DNA of 64,000 bases from Maritalea porphyrae (GCF_027213965.1 NZ_JAPWGX010000003.1:620001-684000), one strand, 5' to 3'; shown: positions 1 to 9,505, counted from the stretch's first letter. Program-made: numbers and translations. Notes: generated by a model from the letters alone, not told the origin.

Positions 1-5
1 GATGT

Positions 6-620
6 TCATGATGCGCTCCGGGGATTGGCCGCGTTAAACGCGTTGGCGATATCGATGAAATTTTGCACCATTTGGGTGCCGCTTTCGCTTGCTATGCTTT
101 CAGGGTGAAATTGAACGGAATGCAATGGCAGCGTTTTGTGGGCGATGCCCATGATCATGCCGTCGTCAGAAGTTGCCGTAACTTCCAGTTCGCTTGGCAT
201 ACTATTGGGGTCAATGGTCAAGGAATGATAACGGGTAGCGGTGATGCCGTCCTTGTTCAACCCCTTGAACACGCTCTTGCCCTGATGGCGAATGGTTGAG
301 GTTTTGCCGTGCATCAATGCTGAAGCGCGCACCACGTCTGCTCCGAAAGCTTCGCCGATGGATTGATGGCCAAGGCAGACACCAAACATTGGGATTTCAT
401 TCTTAAAACGTTCGACCATGGGCACGCAAATGCCAGCTTCTTTTGGGGTCTTGGGGCCGGGCGAAATCACAATGGCGTCTGGCGCCATCTTTTCGATTTC
501 TTGAATGGTGATTTTGTCGTTACGCACAACTTCCATTTCTACATTTTCTAGTGCACCAATTAGGTGAACCAGATTGTAGGTGAAGCTGTCATAATTATCG
601 ATCACGAGCAGTTTGGTCAT
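6..620 (-). CDS. trpG: Anthranilate synthase component II (glutamine amidotransferase)
   Basis: Cytosolic class I glutamine amidotransferase. It releases ammonia from glutamine and passes it to TrpE for anthranilate synthesis, the first step of tryptophan biosynthesis. The 204-residue protein opens with LLVIDNYDSFTYNLVH, typical of TrpG/PabA. It carries the nucleophile elbow GVCLGHQSIGE with Cys82, and the other triad residues His172 and Glu174 in QFHPESIAS. Length is normal for a stand-alone TrpG, not a TrpGD fusion. Its ATG overlaps the end of trpE by 4 bases, so the two subunits are translationally coupled. It could also serve folate synthesis as PabA, as dual-use enzymes do, but the direct coupling to trpE argues for tryptophan. 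Confidence 0.95.
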   Translation of the reverse strand: MTKLLVIDNYDSFTYNLVHLIGALENVEMEVVRNDKITIQEIEKMAPDAIVISPGPKTPKEAGICVPMVERFKNEIPMFGVCLGHQSIGEAFGADVVRASALMHGKTSTIRHQGKSVFKGLNKDGITATRYHSLTIDPNSMPSELEVTATSDDGMIMGIAHKTLPLHSVQFHPESIASESGTQMVQNFIDIANAFNAANPRSAS

Positions 621-2125
621 TGGCCCATCTCCGGCTCATCAGCATAGCGCAATGCTTCTTGCGCGGCACTTGTGAGTGCTCTGGCTTTGTTCTCGCATTC
701 AAGCTGTTCAAGCTCGGCCCTGCTGTCGGCAACAATACCTGCGCCGGCTTGCACATGGATTTTCCCGTCTTTGATCACGGCGGTGCGCAACACAATACAG
801 GTGTCCATCCAACCGTCAGCACTGAAGTAGCCCACGCAGCCCGCGTAAATGCCACGGCGGTGCTTTTCCAGCTCGTCGATGATTTCCATGGCCCGCACTT
901 TGGGGGCGCCAGAAACCGTACCAGCGGGGAAACCGCCGGCTAGCGCATCAATGTTATCAAGGCCTGCCTTTAGCTTACCTTCAACATTCGAGACAATGTG
1001 CATCACGTGGCTGTAATACTCGAGGAAATAGCTGTCAGTGACTTCTACAGTGCCAATTTCAGAAACGCGCCCCACGTCATTGCGGCCCAAATCGAGCAGC
1101 ATCAAGTGTTCTGCCAATTCTTTTGGATCAGAAAGTAATTCATCAGCCATTTCGCGATCGCGTTCTGGCGTTGCGCCGCGTTTGCGGGTGCCAGCGATTG
1201 GGCGAATGGAGACCTTTTGGTCTTGCACCCGCACCAAAATCTCTGGGCTTGAACCTGCGATAGCAAAATCAGCAAAATCCAAGAAGTACATATAAGGACT
1301 TGGGTTGGTGCGTCGAAGGGCGCGATAAAAAGCGACCGGGGGCAAGGTGAAGTCTGCAGTGAACCGCTGACTCAAAACAACCTGAAACACATCGCCAGCG
1401 CGAATATATTCCTTCGCTGTATCCACCATGCCAGCGAATTGTTCTTTTGTGGTGTTGCTTTCAAACTGAATGTTTGCTGTGTCAATTCGTTCTTTGGCCA
1501 GCGGTGCGGTGTTGGACAGTCTAGAGATTGCACCATCAAGACGCTCATGTGCAGCATCATATGCTTGGTCTGCGCTAACACCTTCTTTTGGACGTACCGG
1601 CGTTGCGAAATAAAGCTCGTCTTTGATGGTATCGAACACCGCCAAAAGAGAAGGGCGCATCAATAGGGCATCTGGTGCACCAATTGTGTCTTCGTTTTCA
1701 TCAGGCAAGTCTTCGATCTCGCGCACCATGTCGTACCCAAGATAGCCGAATATGCCCGCTGACATAGGCGGCAGGTCTTGCGGTATTTCAAGGGCTGAGC
1801 ATTTGAGCAGTGAACGCAGCTCATCAAGGGGTGCGTCAGGCAAGGGCTCAAAACTGTCGGGCTCGAACTGTGGGTTTAAATTAACCGAGGCTTTGCCGCG
1901 CTGAATCTTGAACAACAGATCAGGTTCTAGCCCGATCATGGAGTAACGACCGCGTGTCGCACCACCATGAACGGATTCGAGTAGAAATGTGTTTTTGCGT
2001 CCTTGAGAGAGCTTTAGATATGCACCGACTGGTGTTTCAAGGTCGGCCACCACGCGACGCCACACCACTTGCGATTTGCTTTGATTGTAGATTTCAGCAA
2101 AGGCGGCATAGTGTGCGTCATGCAT
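617..2125 (-). CDS. trpE: Anthranilate synthase component I
   Basis: Chorismate-using large subunit of anthranilate synthase; it converts chorismate plus ammonia to anthranilate and pyruvate. The 502-residue protein has the N-terminal regulatory half with the LLES element (residues 48-51) used for tryptophan feedback binding in this family. The C-terminal half is the chorismate-binding domain, with PIAGTRKRGATPERD, LMLLDLGRNDVGRVS, SGAPKVRAMEIIDELE and RGIYAGCVGYFS. PabB would be expected to lack the feedback serine element, which supports TrpE. The ATG follows an AGGGA-type ribosome site and lies 19 bases after the stop of the PpiD-like gene, so all three genes probably share a transcript. 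I see no tryptophan leader peptide or attenuator in the short gap upstream. Confidence 0.95.
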   Translation of the reverse strand: MHDAHYAAFAEIYNQSKSQVVWRRVVADLETPVGAYLKLSQGRKNTFLLESVHGGATRGRYSMIGLEPDLLFKIQRGKASVNLNPQFEPDSFEPLPDAPLDELRSLLKCSALEIPQDLPPMSAGIFGYLGYDMVREIEDLPDENEDTIGAPDALLMRPSLLAVFDTIKDELYFATPVRPKEGVSADQAYDAAHERLDGAISRLSNTAPLAKERIDTANIQFESNTTKEQFAGMVDTAKEYIRAGDVFQVVLSQRFTADFTLPPVAFYRALRRTNPSPYMYFLDFADFAIAGSSPEILVRVQDQKVSIRPIAGTRKRGATPERDREMADELLSDPKELAEHLMLLDLGRNDVGRVSEIGTVEVTDSYFLEYYSHVMHIVSNVEGKLKAGLDNIDALAGGFPAGTVSGAPKVRAMEIIDELEKHRRGIYAGCVGYFSADGWMDTCIVLRTAVIKDGKIHVQAGAGIVADSRAELEQLECENKARALTSAAQEALRYADEPEMGQ

Positions 2126-2144
2126 CTCAGTTCCCTATGGTTTG

Positions 2145-4025
2145 TTATTGTCCGGCCACATTGAGCGACAGGAGTTGATTAATTGCTGCTTGATTTACGT
2201 TGAAACCAAGATCATCGCGTTTTGCATTGATAAACTGCTGATAGGCATTATCGGCAAGCCCTGCGGCAATGCTATTTTGCATTTGTTCATCGATTTCTTG
2301 AGCCGAAGCGGCATTTAGCCATGTCACTTTGAAAATCACATGTTCGCCATCAGCTGTAAGGGCTGAACCAACGTAACCTTCACCACCTTGGAAAGCGGCT
2401 GAGGCAACTTCTCTTGAAATCTCGTCGTTACCGCCACGATTGAGGTTGATGGCTGTTTGAGTTTCAACCCCAGCAGTTGCGGCAACGGCTTCAAGTTCCT
2501 CGCCGCTTTTAAGCGCTGCAACAAGTTCCTCTGCCTTTGTTTCCAAAGCATCGCTTTTTTTGCCTTGCATCCAAGATGCCAAAACAAGGGGGCGCACTTC
2601 TTCAAGTGTTTGGTCACGTGCTTCCGTGATTTGGTTCAGGTCGAACCAAGCCATTGAATCTGCACTCAAAGCGATTGCAGGAAGTAGCTTATCCAATTCA
2701 GCTGACCCAATGACAGGAAGCAAACGCGCCGTTGCGCCAGAAGGCAGGCCATCAATGGCAGCAAATCCGCCACCCGAAGGTGTAACTTCTACGCTTTGCG
2801 CCGTTAGGCCGAGTTGCGCCGCAATCTCTTTAATTGGGGAAAGCGTTGCGCGAAGCTCCTCAATTTCATCGATTTTGTCGATGATAATCGCCTTTGCCTG
2901 ACGTTCGGCTGCCGCTTGTGCGATTTGATCGCGAATTTGGTCCAGTGGTTGCGGACCACCTTCAACAATGTTGGAGACCAAAAGCGCAGTTGTGCCAGTT
3001 TCGCCAACAACAACCGTCAGTCCCTCATTTGCCATCGCAAATGCAGCATCACCAATGGCAGGATCTGCAACATCGGCCTGAGCAACTTGACCAAGATCGG
3101 TCACTTTATCGGCAAGGCCCATGTTGGCCAACAAATTTGCAAATTCAGGGCCATTGACGGAAAGGCCGCCCAACAATGCTGCTTGACCAGGATTATCAAG
3201 GGTAACTGTTTTAATGTTGCGGGTTTGTGGCGCAACAAATGACGCACCCGTTTTAGCGTACTCCGCCTCGATTTCAGCGTCTGAAACTGTAATCGTTTTG
3301 CCGAGTATTTCTGGGGTCAGGACCAATATGTCAATGTTGCGCACTTCTTCGGTGCGATAGAATTGCTGGTTTTCAACCAAATAGGTTGTTAGCTCTTCAT
3401 CTGTTGGTGCGGCGATTTCGCCGAGCGCTGCTTCACTCAATGTGAAGAAGTCGATCGAGCGATTGTCGTTTTGGTAGCTGTTTGAGATTTCAAGGATGGT
3501 TTTTGGCGCGGTAATGCCACCAAATAGACCGTTTATGATCTGGCTGCGTTTAGCGTTGTCAGCTTGCGAGTTTACATATTCGCTTTCTGTGTAGCCGCTT
3601 TGACGCAGAATTTGGTTGAACCGTTGACGATCAAACAAACCAAGTGTGCTTGAAAAATTTGGATCATCGGCAACAAGTTTTGCAACCATTTCGTCGGATG
3701 CGCCAACGCCAAAGCTCTCAACGAGGTTATCAAGCGTTGCATTGCCTGCAAGCTGGGAGATCACTGAACCCGGAATGCCAAAGGCCGCTGCTTGCTCGGG
3801 CGTGGGCACTTGGCCGTATTGGCGTGCGAAATCGTTTAGCTGTCCGCGATAGGCGCGATCAAAGTCGACAGCGGATATAGACACATTGCCTACACGCGCG
3901 ACATTTGTGCTCCCTAGATTTGTGAACACATTTGCGATACCGAAGAGGCCAAAGCTTAAGATCAACAAGCCCATCAGGATTTTGGCGACCCAAGTGTTTG
4001 AATAGCGTTTAAAGGTATCTAGCAT
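2145..4025 (-). CDS. ppiD: PpiD-like membrane-anchored periplasmic folding factor
   Basis: Predicted inner-membrane-anchored SurA/PpiD family protein that assists folding of secreted proteins in the periplasm. From ATG 4025 it is 626 residues. It begins with a short cytosolic stretch (MLDTFKRYSNTWVAKIL), then one membrane helix (about residues 17-36), an N-terminal SurA-like helical region and a central parvulin-like region, matching PpiD architecture. The open frame continues upstream to 4406, but that extension is low-complexity, would overlap tpiA on the other strand and precedes the membrane anchor; I reject it. The parvulin region is divergent: I do not see the usual conserved histidines and glycine-rich blocks clearly, so it may be a chaperone rather than an active isomerase. 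It sits upstream of trpE-trpG on the same strand. Confidence 0.85.
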   Translation of the reverse strand: MLDTFKRYSNTWVAKILMGLLILSFGLFGIANVFTNLGSTNVARVGNVSISAVDFDRAYRGQLNDFARQYGQVPTPEQAAAFGIPGSVISQLAGNATLDNLVESFGVGASDEMVAKLVADDPNFSSTLGLFDRQRFNQILRQSGYTESEYVNSQADNAKRSQIINGLFGGITAPKTILEISNSYQNDNRSIDFFTLSEAALGEIAAPTDEELTTYLVENQQFYRTEEVRNIDILVLTPEILGKTITVSDAEIEAEYAKTGASFVAPQTRNIKTVTLDNPGQAALLGGLSVNGPEFANLLANMGLADKVTDLGQVAQADVADPAIGDAAFAMANEGLTVVVGETGTTALLVSNIVEGGPQPLDQIRDQIAQAAAERQAKAIIIDKIDEIEELRATLSPIKEIAAQLGLTAQSVEVTPSGGGFAAIDGLPSGATARLLPVIGSAELDKLLPAIALSADSMAWFDLNQITEARDQTLEEVRPLVLASWMQGKKSDALETKAEELVAALKSGEELEAVAATAGVETQTAINLNRGGNDEISREVASAAFQGGEGYVGSALTADGEHVIFKVTWLNAASAQEIDEQMQNSIAAGLADNAYQQFINAKRDDLGFNVNQAAINQLLSLNVAGQ

Positions 4026-4173
4026 TTCGCATCCGTTTATTATTATTGCCGAATTCCAGCTGAAGAATTCCCCAGCTTGGAGCGGCGCATAATAGACAGG
4101 GTGTGAAGAAAATCGCAAGAGACAGAATGGGCTGTTTTGGCTTAAGACTAATTTTATTTCGTGAGGGACCAAC

Positions 4174-4926
4174 ATGACACAAAAAATCACGCCGCTAATT
4201 GCTGGAAATTGGAAGATGAATGGGGATGCAGGCTCATTCTTGGAAGTGGAAGTGATCAAAGATCGTTTGGCCGCAAATGAAGTGAACGCACAAGTTGTGA
4301 TTTGCCCGCCGGCAACGTTGCTACATCGGGTCAGCGTTGCTCTGCACGAAAGCGCAGCTAAAACAGGTGCGCAAAACTGCCACGCTGCGCCAAGTGGCGC
4401 ACACACTGGGGATATCAGCGTCGCAATGGTGCGCGAAGCAGGCGGTGAATATGTGATTGTTGGCCACTCTGAGCGCCGCGAATCTTATGTTGAGTCCAAT
4501 GCAGATGTTAAAGCCAAGGCCGCTGCTGCGCTGGGCGGTGGTGTTGTGCCCATTATTTGTTGTGGTGAATCACTAGAGATTCGCGAAAGCGGCAAGGCCA
4601 TAGATGTTGTGGTGGCGCAAATCATTGCTTCGTGCCCTGATTTTGACCAATCCCAAGAAATTGTTGTGGCTTATGAGCCAATTTGGGCAATTGGCACGGG
4701 CAAAACAGCATCATCTGGCGATGTGGATGAAATGCACAATGCTATCCGCGCAGCACTTGTGGAGCGTTTTGGCGATGCAGGCGCAAAAATCAAAATTCTT
4801 TATGGTGGCTCGGTAAAGCCTGCCAATGCTGAAGAATTGCTTGGTGTTGAGAATGTGAATGGGGCTTTGGTTGGCGGTGCCAGCCTAAAAGCTGACGATT
4901 TTTGGGGCATCATTTCGGCCGCTTAG
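4174..4926 (+). CDS. tpiA: Triosephosphate isomerase
   Basis: Interconverts dihydroxyacetone phosphate and glyceraldehyde 3-phosphate in the cytosol (glycolysis and gluconeogenesis). The 250-residue TIM barrel has every catalytic signature: AGNWKMNG with Asn12 and Lys14, VGHSERRE with the electrophile His98, and AYEPIWAIGTGKTAS with the base Glu168 followed by the mobile loop 6. The phosphate-binding YGGSVKP and GALVGGASL are also present. It is transcribed divergently from the ppiD-like gene; the roughly 150-base gap should hold both promoters. The secG gene follows 100 bases downstream, with a long imperfect stem-loop between the two. Confidence 0.97.
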   Translation: MTQKITPLIAGNWKMNGDAGSFLEVEVIKDRLAANEVNAQVVICPPATLLHRVSVALHESAAKTGAQNCHAAPSGAHTGDISVAMVREAGGEYVIVGHSERRESYVESNADVKAKAAAALGGGVVPIICCGESLEIRESGKAIDVVVAQIIASCPDFDQSQEIVVAYEPIWAIGTGKTASSGDVDEMHNAIRAALVERFGDAGAKIKILYGGSVKPANAEELLGVENVNGALVGGASLKADDFWGIISAA

Positions 4927-4935
4927 CTGCCAGAT

Positions 4936-4981
4936 CACACAAAAGCGCGTATTGGCTCTGGCCAAGCGCGGCTTTAGTGTG
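4936..4981 (+). other. Long imperfect stem-loop between tpiA and secG
   Basis: A dyad just after the tpiA stop. CACAC pairs with GTGTG at the outside. AAAGCGCG..TTGG faces CCAAGCGCGGCTTT inside, around a short loop. There is no U-run on the plus strand, so it is not a classical intrinsic terminator. It could be an mRNA-stabilising or processing hairpin between tpiA and secG. Confidence 0.4.
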
Positions 4982-5026
4982 TAGAACCCCAAAATTCACA
5001 AACTAATTCAAGAGAAGATTTCCAAA

Positions 5027-5425
5027 ATGGAAACAGTTCTTATTGTTGCGCATCTGTTTATCGTTATTGCGCTTATTACCGTAATCTTGTTGCAACGCTC
5101 AGAAGGCGGGGCGCTTGGTATCGGCGGTGGCGGCGGTGGCGGTTTGATGTCTGCACGCGGTTCAGCAAACCTTTTGACACGAACAACCGGTATTTTGGCG
5201 GCGCTGTTTTTTGCGACGTCGATTGGCCTTACTGTTTTAAGCCAATTGAACAATGAATCATCAGCCATTCTTGAGCGGGCAACCGAGCAAACTGATGGCA
5301 ACGTAACAGTTCTGGATGCTTTGAACGATCTGAACGGGGAGCCATCCAATGATTCCTCCGGGCTTGATCTTCCGGTTCCAGCGGCGGAAACGCCAGCATC
5401 AACAGATCAAGCTCCTTCCCAGTAA
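5027..5425 (+). CDS. secG: Preprotein translocase subunit SecG
   Basis: Small inner-membrane subunit of the SecYEG translocon. The 132-residue protein shows the SecG pattern. A first membrane helix (about residues 4-22) ends in the conserved VILLQRSEGG. A glycine-rich cytoplasmic loop follows, with seven consecutive glycines and then LMSARGSANLLTRTT, and a second helix (about residues 52-70) comes next. The acidic, proline- and serine-rich C-terminal tail (residues 80-132) is longer than in the E. coli protein but common in alphaproteobacteria. The ATG has an AGAGAAG-type ribosome site. The pair secG-pyrG in this order is widespread in alphaproteobacteria. Confidence 0.93.
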   Translation: METVLIVAHLFIVIALITVILLQRSEGGALGIGGGGGGGLMSARGSANLLTRTTGILAALFFATSIGLTVLSQLNNESSAILERATEQTDGNVTVLDALNDLNGEPSNDSSGLDLPVPAAETPASTDQAPSQ

Positions 5426-5450
5426 GGGGCGGAAATTGAAGAAGAATTTA

Positions 5451-5480
5451 GGCGGGGGTTTGTGGCCCCCGTCTTTTTTT
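5451..5480 (+). terminator. Intrinsic terminator after secG
   Basis: A G5 run and a C5 run (GGCGGGGGT..GGCCCCCGTC) form a short GC-rich hairpin followed directly by seven Ts. It lies 26 bases after the secG stop and about 60 bases before pyrG, so pyrG should have its own promoter. Confidence 0.8.
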
Positions 5481-5533
5481 GGGTTTAACGCGAAGTTTTA
5501 GCTTCGAATCAATCAAATTCAGCATTAAGGTAA

Positions 5534-7168
<1,635 letters not shown>

Positions 7169-7180
7169 GGAGCAAAGGCA

Positions 7181-7360
7181 TTGGCTGAAATCGTCAATCT
7201 TCGACAAATGCGCAAAAACAAAGCGCGGGCGGAAAAAGAAAAGACAGCCGATGCCAATCGCCTAAAGTTTGGCCGCACAAAAGCCGAGCGCAAGCAAACG
7301 GAAGCGGAAGCCAAGTTGGACGCCAAAAAGCTAGACCAGCAAAAACTAGACAAAGACTAA
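7181..7360 (+). CDS. DUF4169 family small basic protein
   Basis: A 59-residue protein starting at TTG 7181, preceded by a TAAGGAG ribosome site that overlaps the pyrG stop. It begins (M)AEIVNLRQMRKNKAR and continues as a lysine- and glutamate-rich helix containing NRLKFGRTKAERK, which I recognise as the DUF4169 pattern of alphaproteobacteria. No function is established for this family. The sequence predicts a single long charged helix with no membrane segment or signal. Its position directly after pyrG, before a strong terminator, is the main context. It is too short and has too unusual a start codon to be caught by simple ORF calling. Confidence 0.8.
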   Translation: MAEIVNLRQMRKNKARAEKEKTADANRLKFGRTKAERKQTEAEAKLDAKKLDQQKLDKD

Positions 7361-7364
7361 TTCA

Positions 7365-7393
7365 ATGGTCGCCTTTGGGCGGCCATTTTTTTT
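7365..7393 (+). terminator. Intrinsic terminator after pyrG-DUF4169
   Basis: ATGGTCGCC and GGCGGCCAT pair around a TTTG loop and are followed by eight Ts. It overlaps the last codon of the convergent gene at 7392 and closes the pyrG transcript. Confidence 0.8.
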
Positions 7394-8624
7394 AAACCAC
7401 ATAGATAGGCGCAAAGCCGCCGCCAACTGTGCGGAAATTTGTGGTTTGCCCCTGATAGAGCCTTGCAGCGGCAAGGATCATCTTGCCTTGATAGGTATAT
7501 AGTCGGATGTCCGATTTCAGTGGCGCAACACCGGCCTCACAGTCCGATTTTGCCTGTCGGACACATGGGATAGCTATTTCTTGTGCCACATAGGCATTTT
7601 CAAGAATATGCGCCCAGGTCTTTTTGGTGACCTTATCCCCGCGATAGACCGCTTTGCCGCCGTGACCTGCCAATGGTTTGAAAAACAGGTTTTTGCGCTT
7701 ACTCCAAATTTCGTCCGCGTTTTCAGCATTAACCAGCGTGGTCTTTGGGATTGGGGAGAGGGCACTTATCTGATCTGAAGTCGCGCCCATTTCTGCAAGG
7801 CGCTTTGGGTCGGATAAGATCGTAAGGTTTTGTTTGGCGGCGAAAAGTGCATGGTGGCGTGGATTGGGCGTAATAACGGCGGCTTCGTTGATCAATGCCT
7901 CTCGCAATGCTGCATGGCTTGGCTTGTCGAAATAAAAATCAACCGATCGATTGTAAACCAAGTCGATTTTTGTTTCTCCAATCCATAGCGCACCCTCCCG
8001 AAAAGTGAAATCATTCGGATCAGCGATGAGGACCTCAAAGCCTTGTTTTTCCAACAATTCTTTTGCAATCAAAAACTCGTCGTAAAGGAACTGCTCCGTT
8101 GGATTTTCATCCACGATTGCGATTGTTTTTAATTGATGTTGATGACCTGCACTGCGCCACTCATTACGAAACATCTCTGCAATCGTGTTTGAAAAATCTT
8201 TGTTGCCTTTGGGTTTGCCGTTCCAACAACAAACATCTTGCGCACGATACAGGGCGTCCACCAAAAAAGCACCACCTGCATTCGTGTTGATTTCGATGAG
8301 GCGAGGACCGTCGTCGCTCATGTGAAAGTCATATCCCATGAACATGCCGCTCGGACCCTTGCCATGCGATGTAACGGACGGTGTGTGGGCAAGAGTTGCC
8401 TTTTGATAATCTGGCAACTTGATGACTGCTTCTAAAGCCGCCACTTGTTGCTCGATTTGCTTAAACTCAGCTTGGGAAAGAAACATTGGCGTTTCAGAAA
8501 ACAGCAATCCTGCCGCCTCCAGTTTTGGCAGCAATTTGCGTTCAAGCGATGTACATGGGCAATTCTGATTGAGCCACTGCGCTCTGTTAAAGTTCAGTTT
8601 TTCCGCAATATTCTGAATTTGCAT
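7392..8624 (-). CDS. Uncharacterised ATP-grasp-like protein
   Basis: A 410-residue soluble protein that reads like an ATP-grasp ligase of the glutathione-synthetase type. It has an N-terminal block with MFMGYDFHMSDDGPRLIEIN, where an Asp and the LIEINTNAGG string are typical metal/ATP ligands. A middle alpha/beta domain contains TIAIVDENPTEQFLYDEF. A C-terminal nucleotide loop reads FFKPLAGHGGKAVYRGDK, followed by SDIRLYTYQGKMILAAARLY. The order (LIEIN block before the glycine-rich lysine loop) looks circularly permuted relative to ordinary ATP-grasp enzymes. I cannot name the substrate. It stands alone, convergent with pyrG, and its promoter side borders the repeat-rich gap. It may be an amide- or peptide-bond-forming ligase. 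Confidence 0.6.
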   Translation of the reverse strand: MQIQNIAEKLNFNRAQWLNQNCPCTSLERKLLPKLEAAGLLFSETPMFLSQAEFKQIEQQVAALEAVIKLPDYQKATLAHTPSVTSHGKGPSGMFMGYDFHMSDDGPRLIEINTNAGGAFLVDALYRAQDVCCWNGKPKGNKDFSNTIAEMFRNEWRSAGHQHQLKTIAIVDENPTEQFLYDEFLIAKELLEKQGFEVLIADPNDFTFREGALWIGETKIDLVYNRSVDFYFDKPSHAALREALINEAAVITPNPRHHALFAAKQNLTILSDPKRLAEMGATSDQISALSPIPKTTLVNAENADEIWSKRKNLFFKPLAGHGGKAVYRGDKVTKKTWAHILENAYVAQEIAIPCVRQAKSDCEAGVAPLKSDIRLYTYQGKMILAAARLYQGQTTNFRTVGGGFAPIYVV

Positions 8625-8741
8625 AGGTTCACCTTTTCCCTTTATCGTAATATTACGATTAAACCGCCAAATTGCAAGGATGAAGATGAAGAAGCGCTCA
8701 TTTCGATCAGCGCTACGGGCACGGAGCTCGCGCCAATATTA

Positions 8742-8843
8742 TCCGTCATCCCTGCGCAGGCAGGGATCCAGGCCGGAGTAAACCACGAACGCATTTGTTG
8801 GCGGTTGTTCTCGCCTGGATCCCGGACTAAATCCGGGATGACG
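8742..8843. repeat. Paired REP-like palindromes of a dispersed intergenic repeat
   Basis: Two hairpins face each other. The left arm, from 8744, is CGTCATCCC, a variable core, then GGGATCCAGGC. The right arm, ending at 8843, is the reverse complement of the same outer blocks with a different core (GCCTGGATCCC..GGGATGACG). Each arm folds on its own and the two arms can also pair together. The translation of such elements gives the familiar spurious strings PACAGMT and LVRDPG, which appear here in the minus-strand frames. This is a widespread intergenic repeat family in proteobacteria, not a gene. Confidence 0.75.
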
Positions 8844-9089
8844 TGCGGGGTGAGGTGAGGCGTTTTTTTTGGGGGTGCGGCTTTTCCCCAACCTAATGGC
8901 GAGCTGGTCGAGCCATGGATTTGGTGCACGGCAGTTTATCCTTCGACAGGCTCTTCGATGAGGTTTTTTGATAAAATCTATCCCCGCACCCAAAAGCTCA
9001 TGCCACAATGATCGGACCTTTTCTTGAAACCGTCGCAGGGCATTGACGAATGTTGGGCGGTGAGGGTTGTGATGGCGCTGCCCTAGTTT

Positions 9090-9110
9090 CCCTCCCCCTT
9101 GTGGGGAGGG
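9090..9110. repeat. CCCTCCCC hairpin repeat
   Basis: CCCTCCCC and GGGGAGGG form a perfect 8-base-pair stem, followed by ATTAAGGGTGGGG. This string is a common dispersed intergenic motif in alphaproteobacteria. Confidence 0.6.
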
Positions 9111-9137
9111 ATTAAGGGTGGGGGGCTTTTTAAAGAG

Positions 9138-9158
9138 GTCCCGCATCGAGTGCGGGAC
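9138..9158. repeat. GTCCCGCA hairpin
   Basis: GTCCCGCA, loop TCGAG, TGCGGGAC: a perfect 8-base-pair stem inside the repeat-rich gap. No U-run follows, so it is not a classical terminator. Confidence 0.55.
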
Positions 9159-9193
9159 GGTGCGAGAGGAACAATTGATTTCCACCCGCACCG

Positions 9194-9239
9194 CCCCGGA
9201 CAATCAAGTGGCGCTTGCGCCGCGCGGGTTGATCCGGGG
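9194..9239. repeat. Nested palindrome CCCCGG..CCGGGG
   Basis: The outer arms CCCCGGACAATCAA and TTGATCCGGGG pair with one small bulge. Inside lies a second hairpin GGCGC-TT-GCGCC. The nested design is like the element at 8742 but the sequence differs. Confidence 0.55.
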
Positions 9240-9259
9240 TCTAACTACCCCCGAAAGTC

Positions 9260-9278
9260 ATTGGTGTTTTGCACCAAT
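9260..9278. repeat. ATTGGTG hairpin
   Basis: ATTGGTG, loop TTTTG, CACCAAT: a perfect 7-base-pair stem immediately before the tandem hairpin array. Confidence 0.45.
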
Positions 9279-9285
9279 TGGCCGG

Positions 9286-9459
9286 GGTGCCGGGGAAGCA
9301 AGCGTAAGCTTGCGACGGCGGCGCGAAAAAAGAGCCAGGGGTGCCGGGGAAGCAAGCGTAAGCTTGCGACGGCGGCGCGTAAAAAGCTCGGGTGCCGGGT
9401 AGCCTGCGCGGCGAGAGCGCCAAAAGAAGCAGACGAAGTCTGCGACGGCGGCGCGTAAC
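9286..9459. repeat. Tandem array of three hairpin units (about 51-69 bases each)
   Basis: Units begin with GGTGCCGGG at 9286, 9340 and 9391. Units 1 and 2 are nearly identical: GGTGCCGGGGAAGC, a stem GCAAGC-GTAA-GCTTGC, then GACGGCGGCGCG and an A-rich spacer. Unit 3 is longer and keeps both flanks, but its stem has changed to GCAGAC-GAA-GTCTGC, so both sides of the helix differ while pairing is kept. No protein-coding signal fits; the minus-strand frames only repeat the unit as an artificial peptide. Confidence 0.7.
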
Positions 9460-9480
9460 TCTTAGAGAAAAGGGGATGGC

Positions 9481-9505
9481 CGAACAACAAGACGGTTGTT
9501 GTTCG
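9481..9505. repeat. Perfect 10-base-pair hairpin
   Basis: CGAACAACAA, loop GACGG, TTGTTGTTCG. It lies directly after the tandem hairpin array and has no adjacent gene that it could obviously serve. Confidence 0.55.

Noticed and set aside
2126-2144. Tryptophan attenuator before trpE
   Set aside because: The 19-base gap to the upstream gene leaves no room for a leader peptide with Trp codons and alternative hairpins.
4026-4406. Upstream extension of the ppiD-like frame (127 codons)
   Set aside because: It overlaps the divergent tpiA start, has no family resemblance and precedes the natural membrane anchor.
5008-5349. Minus-strand frame opposite secG with a proline run
   Set aside because: The proline run is only the complement of the SecG glycine loop codons.
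9286-9459. CRISPR-like tandem repeat
   Set aside because: The units are long hairpins without unique spacers of constant length, there are only three, and no cas gene is present.
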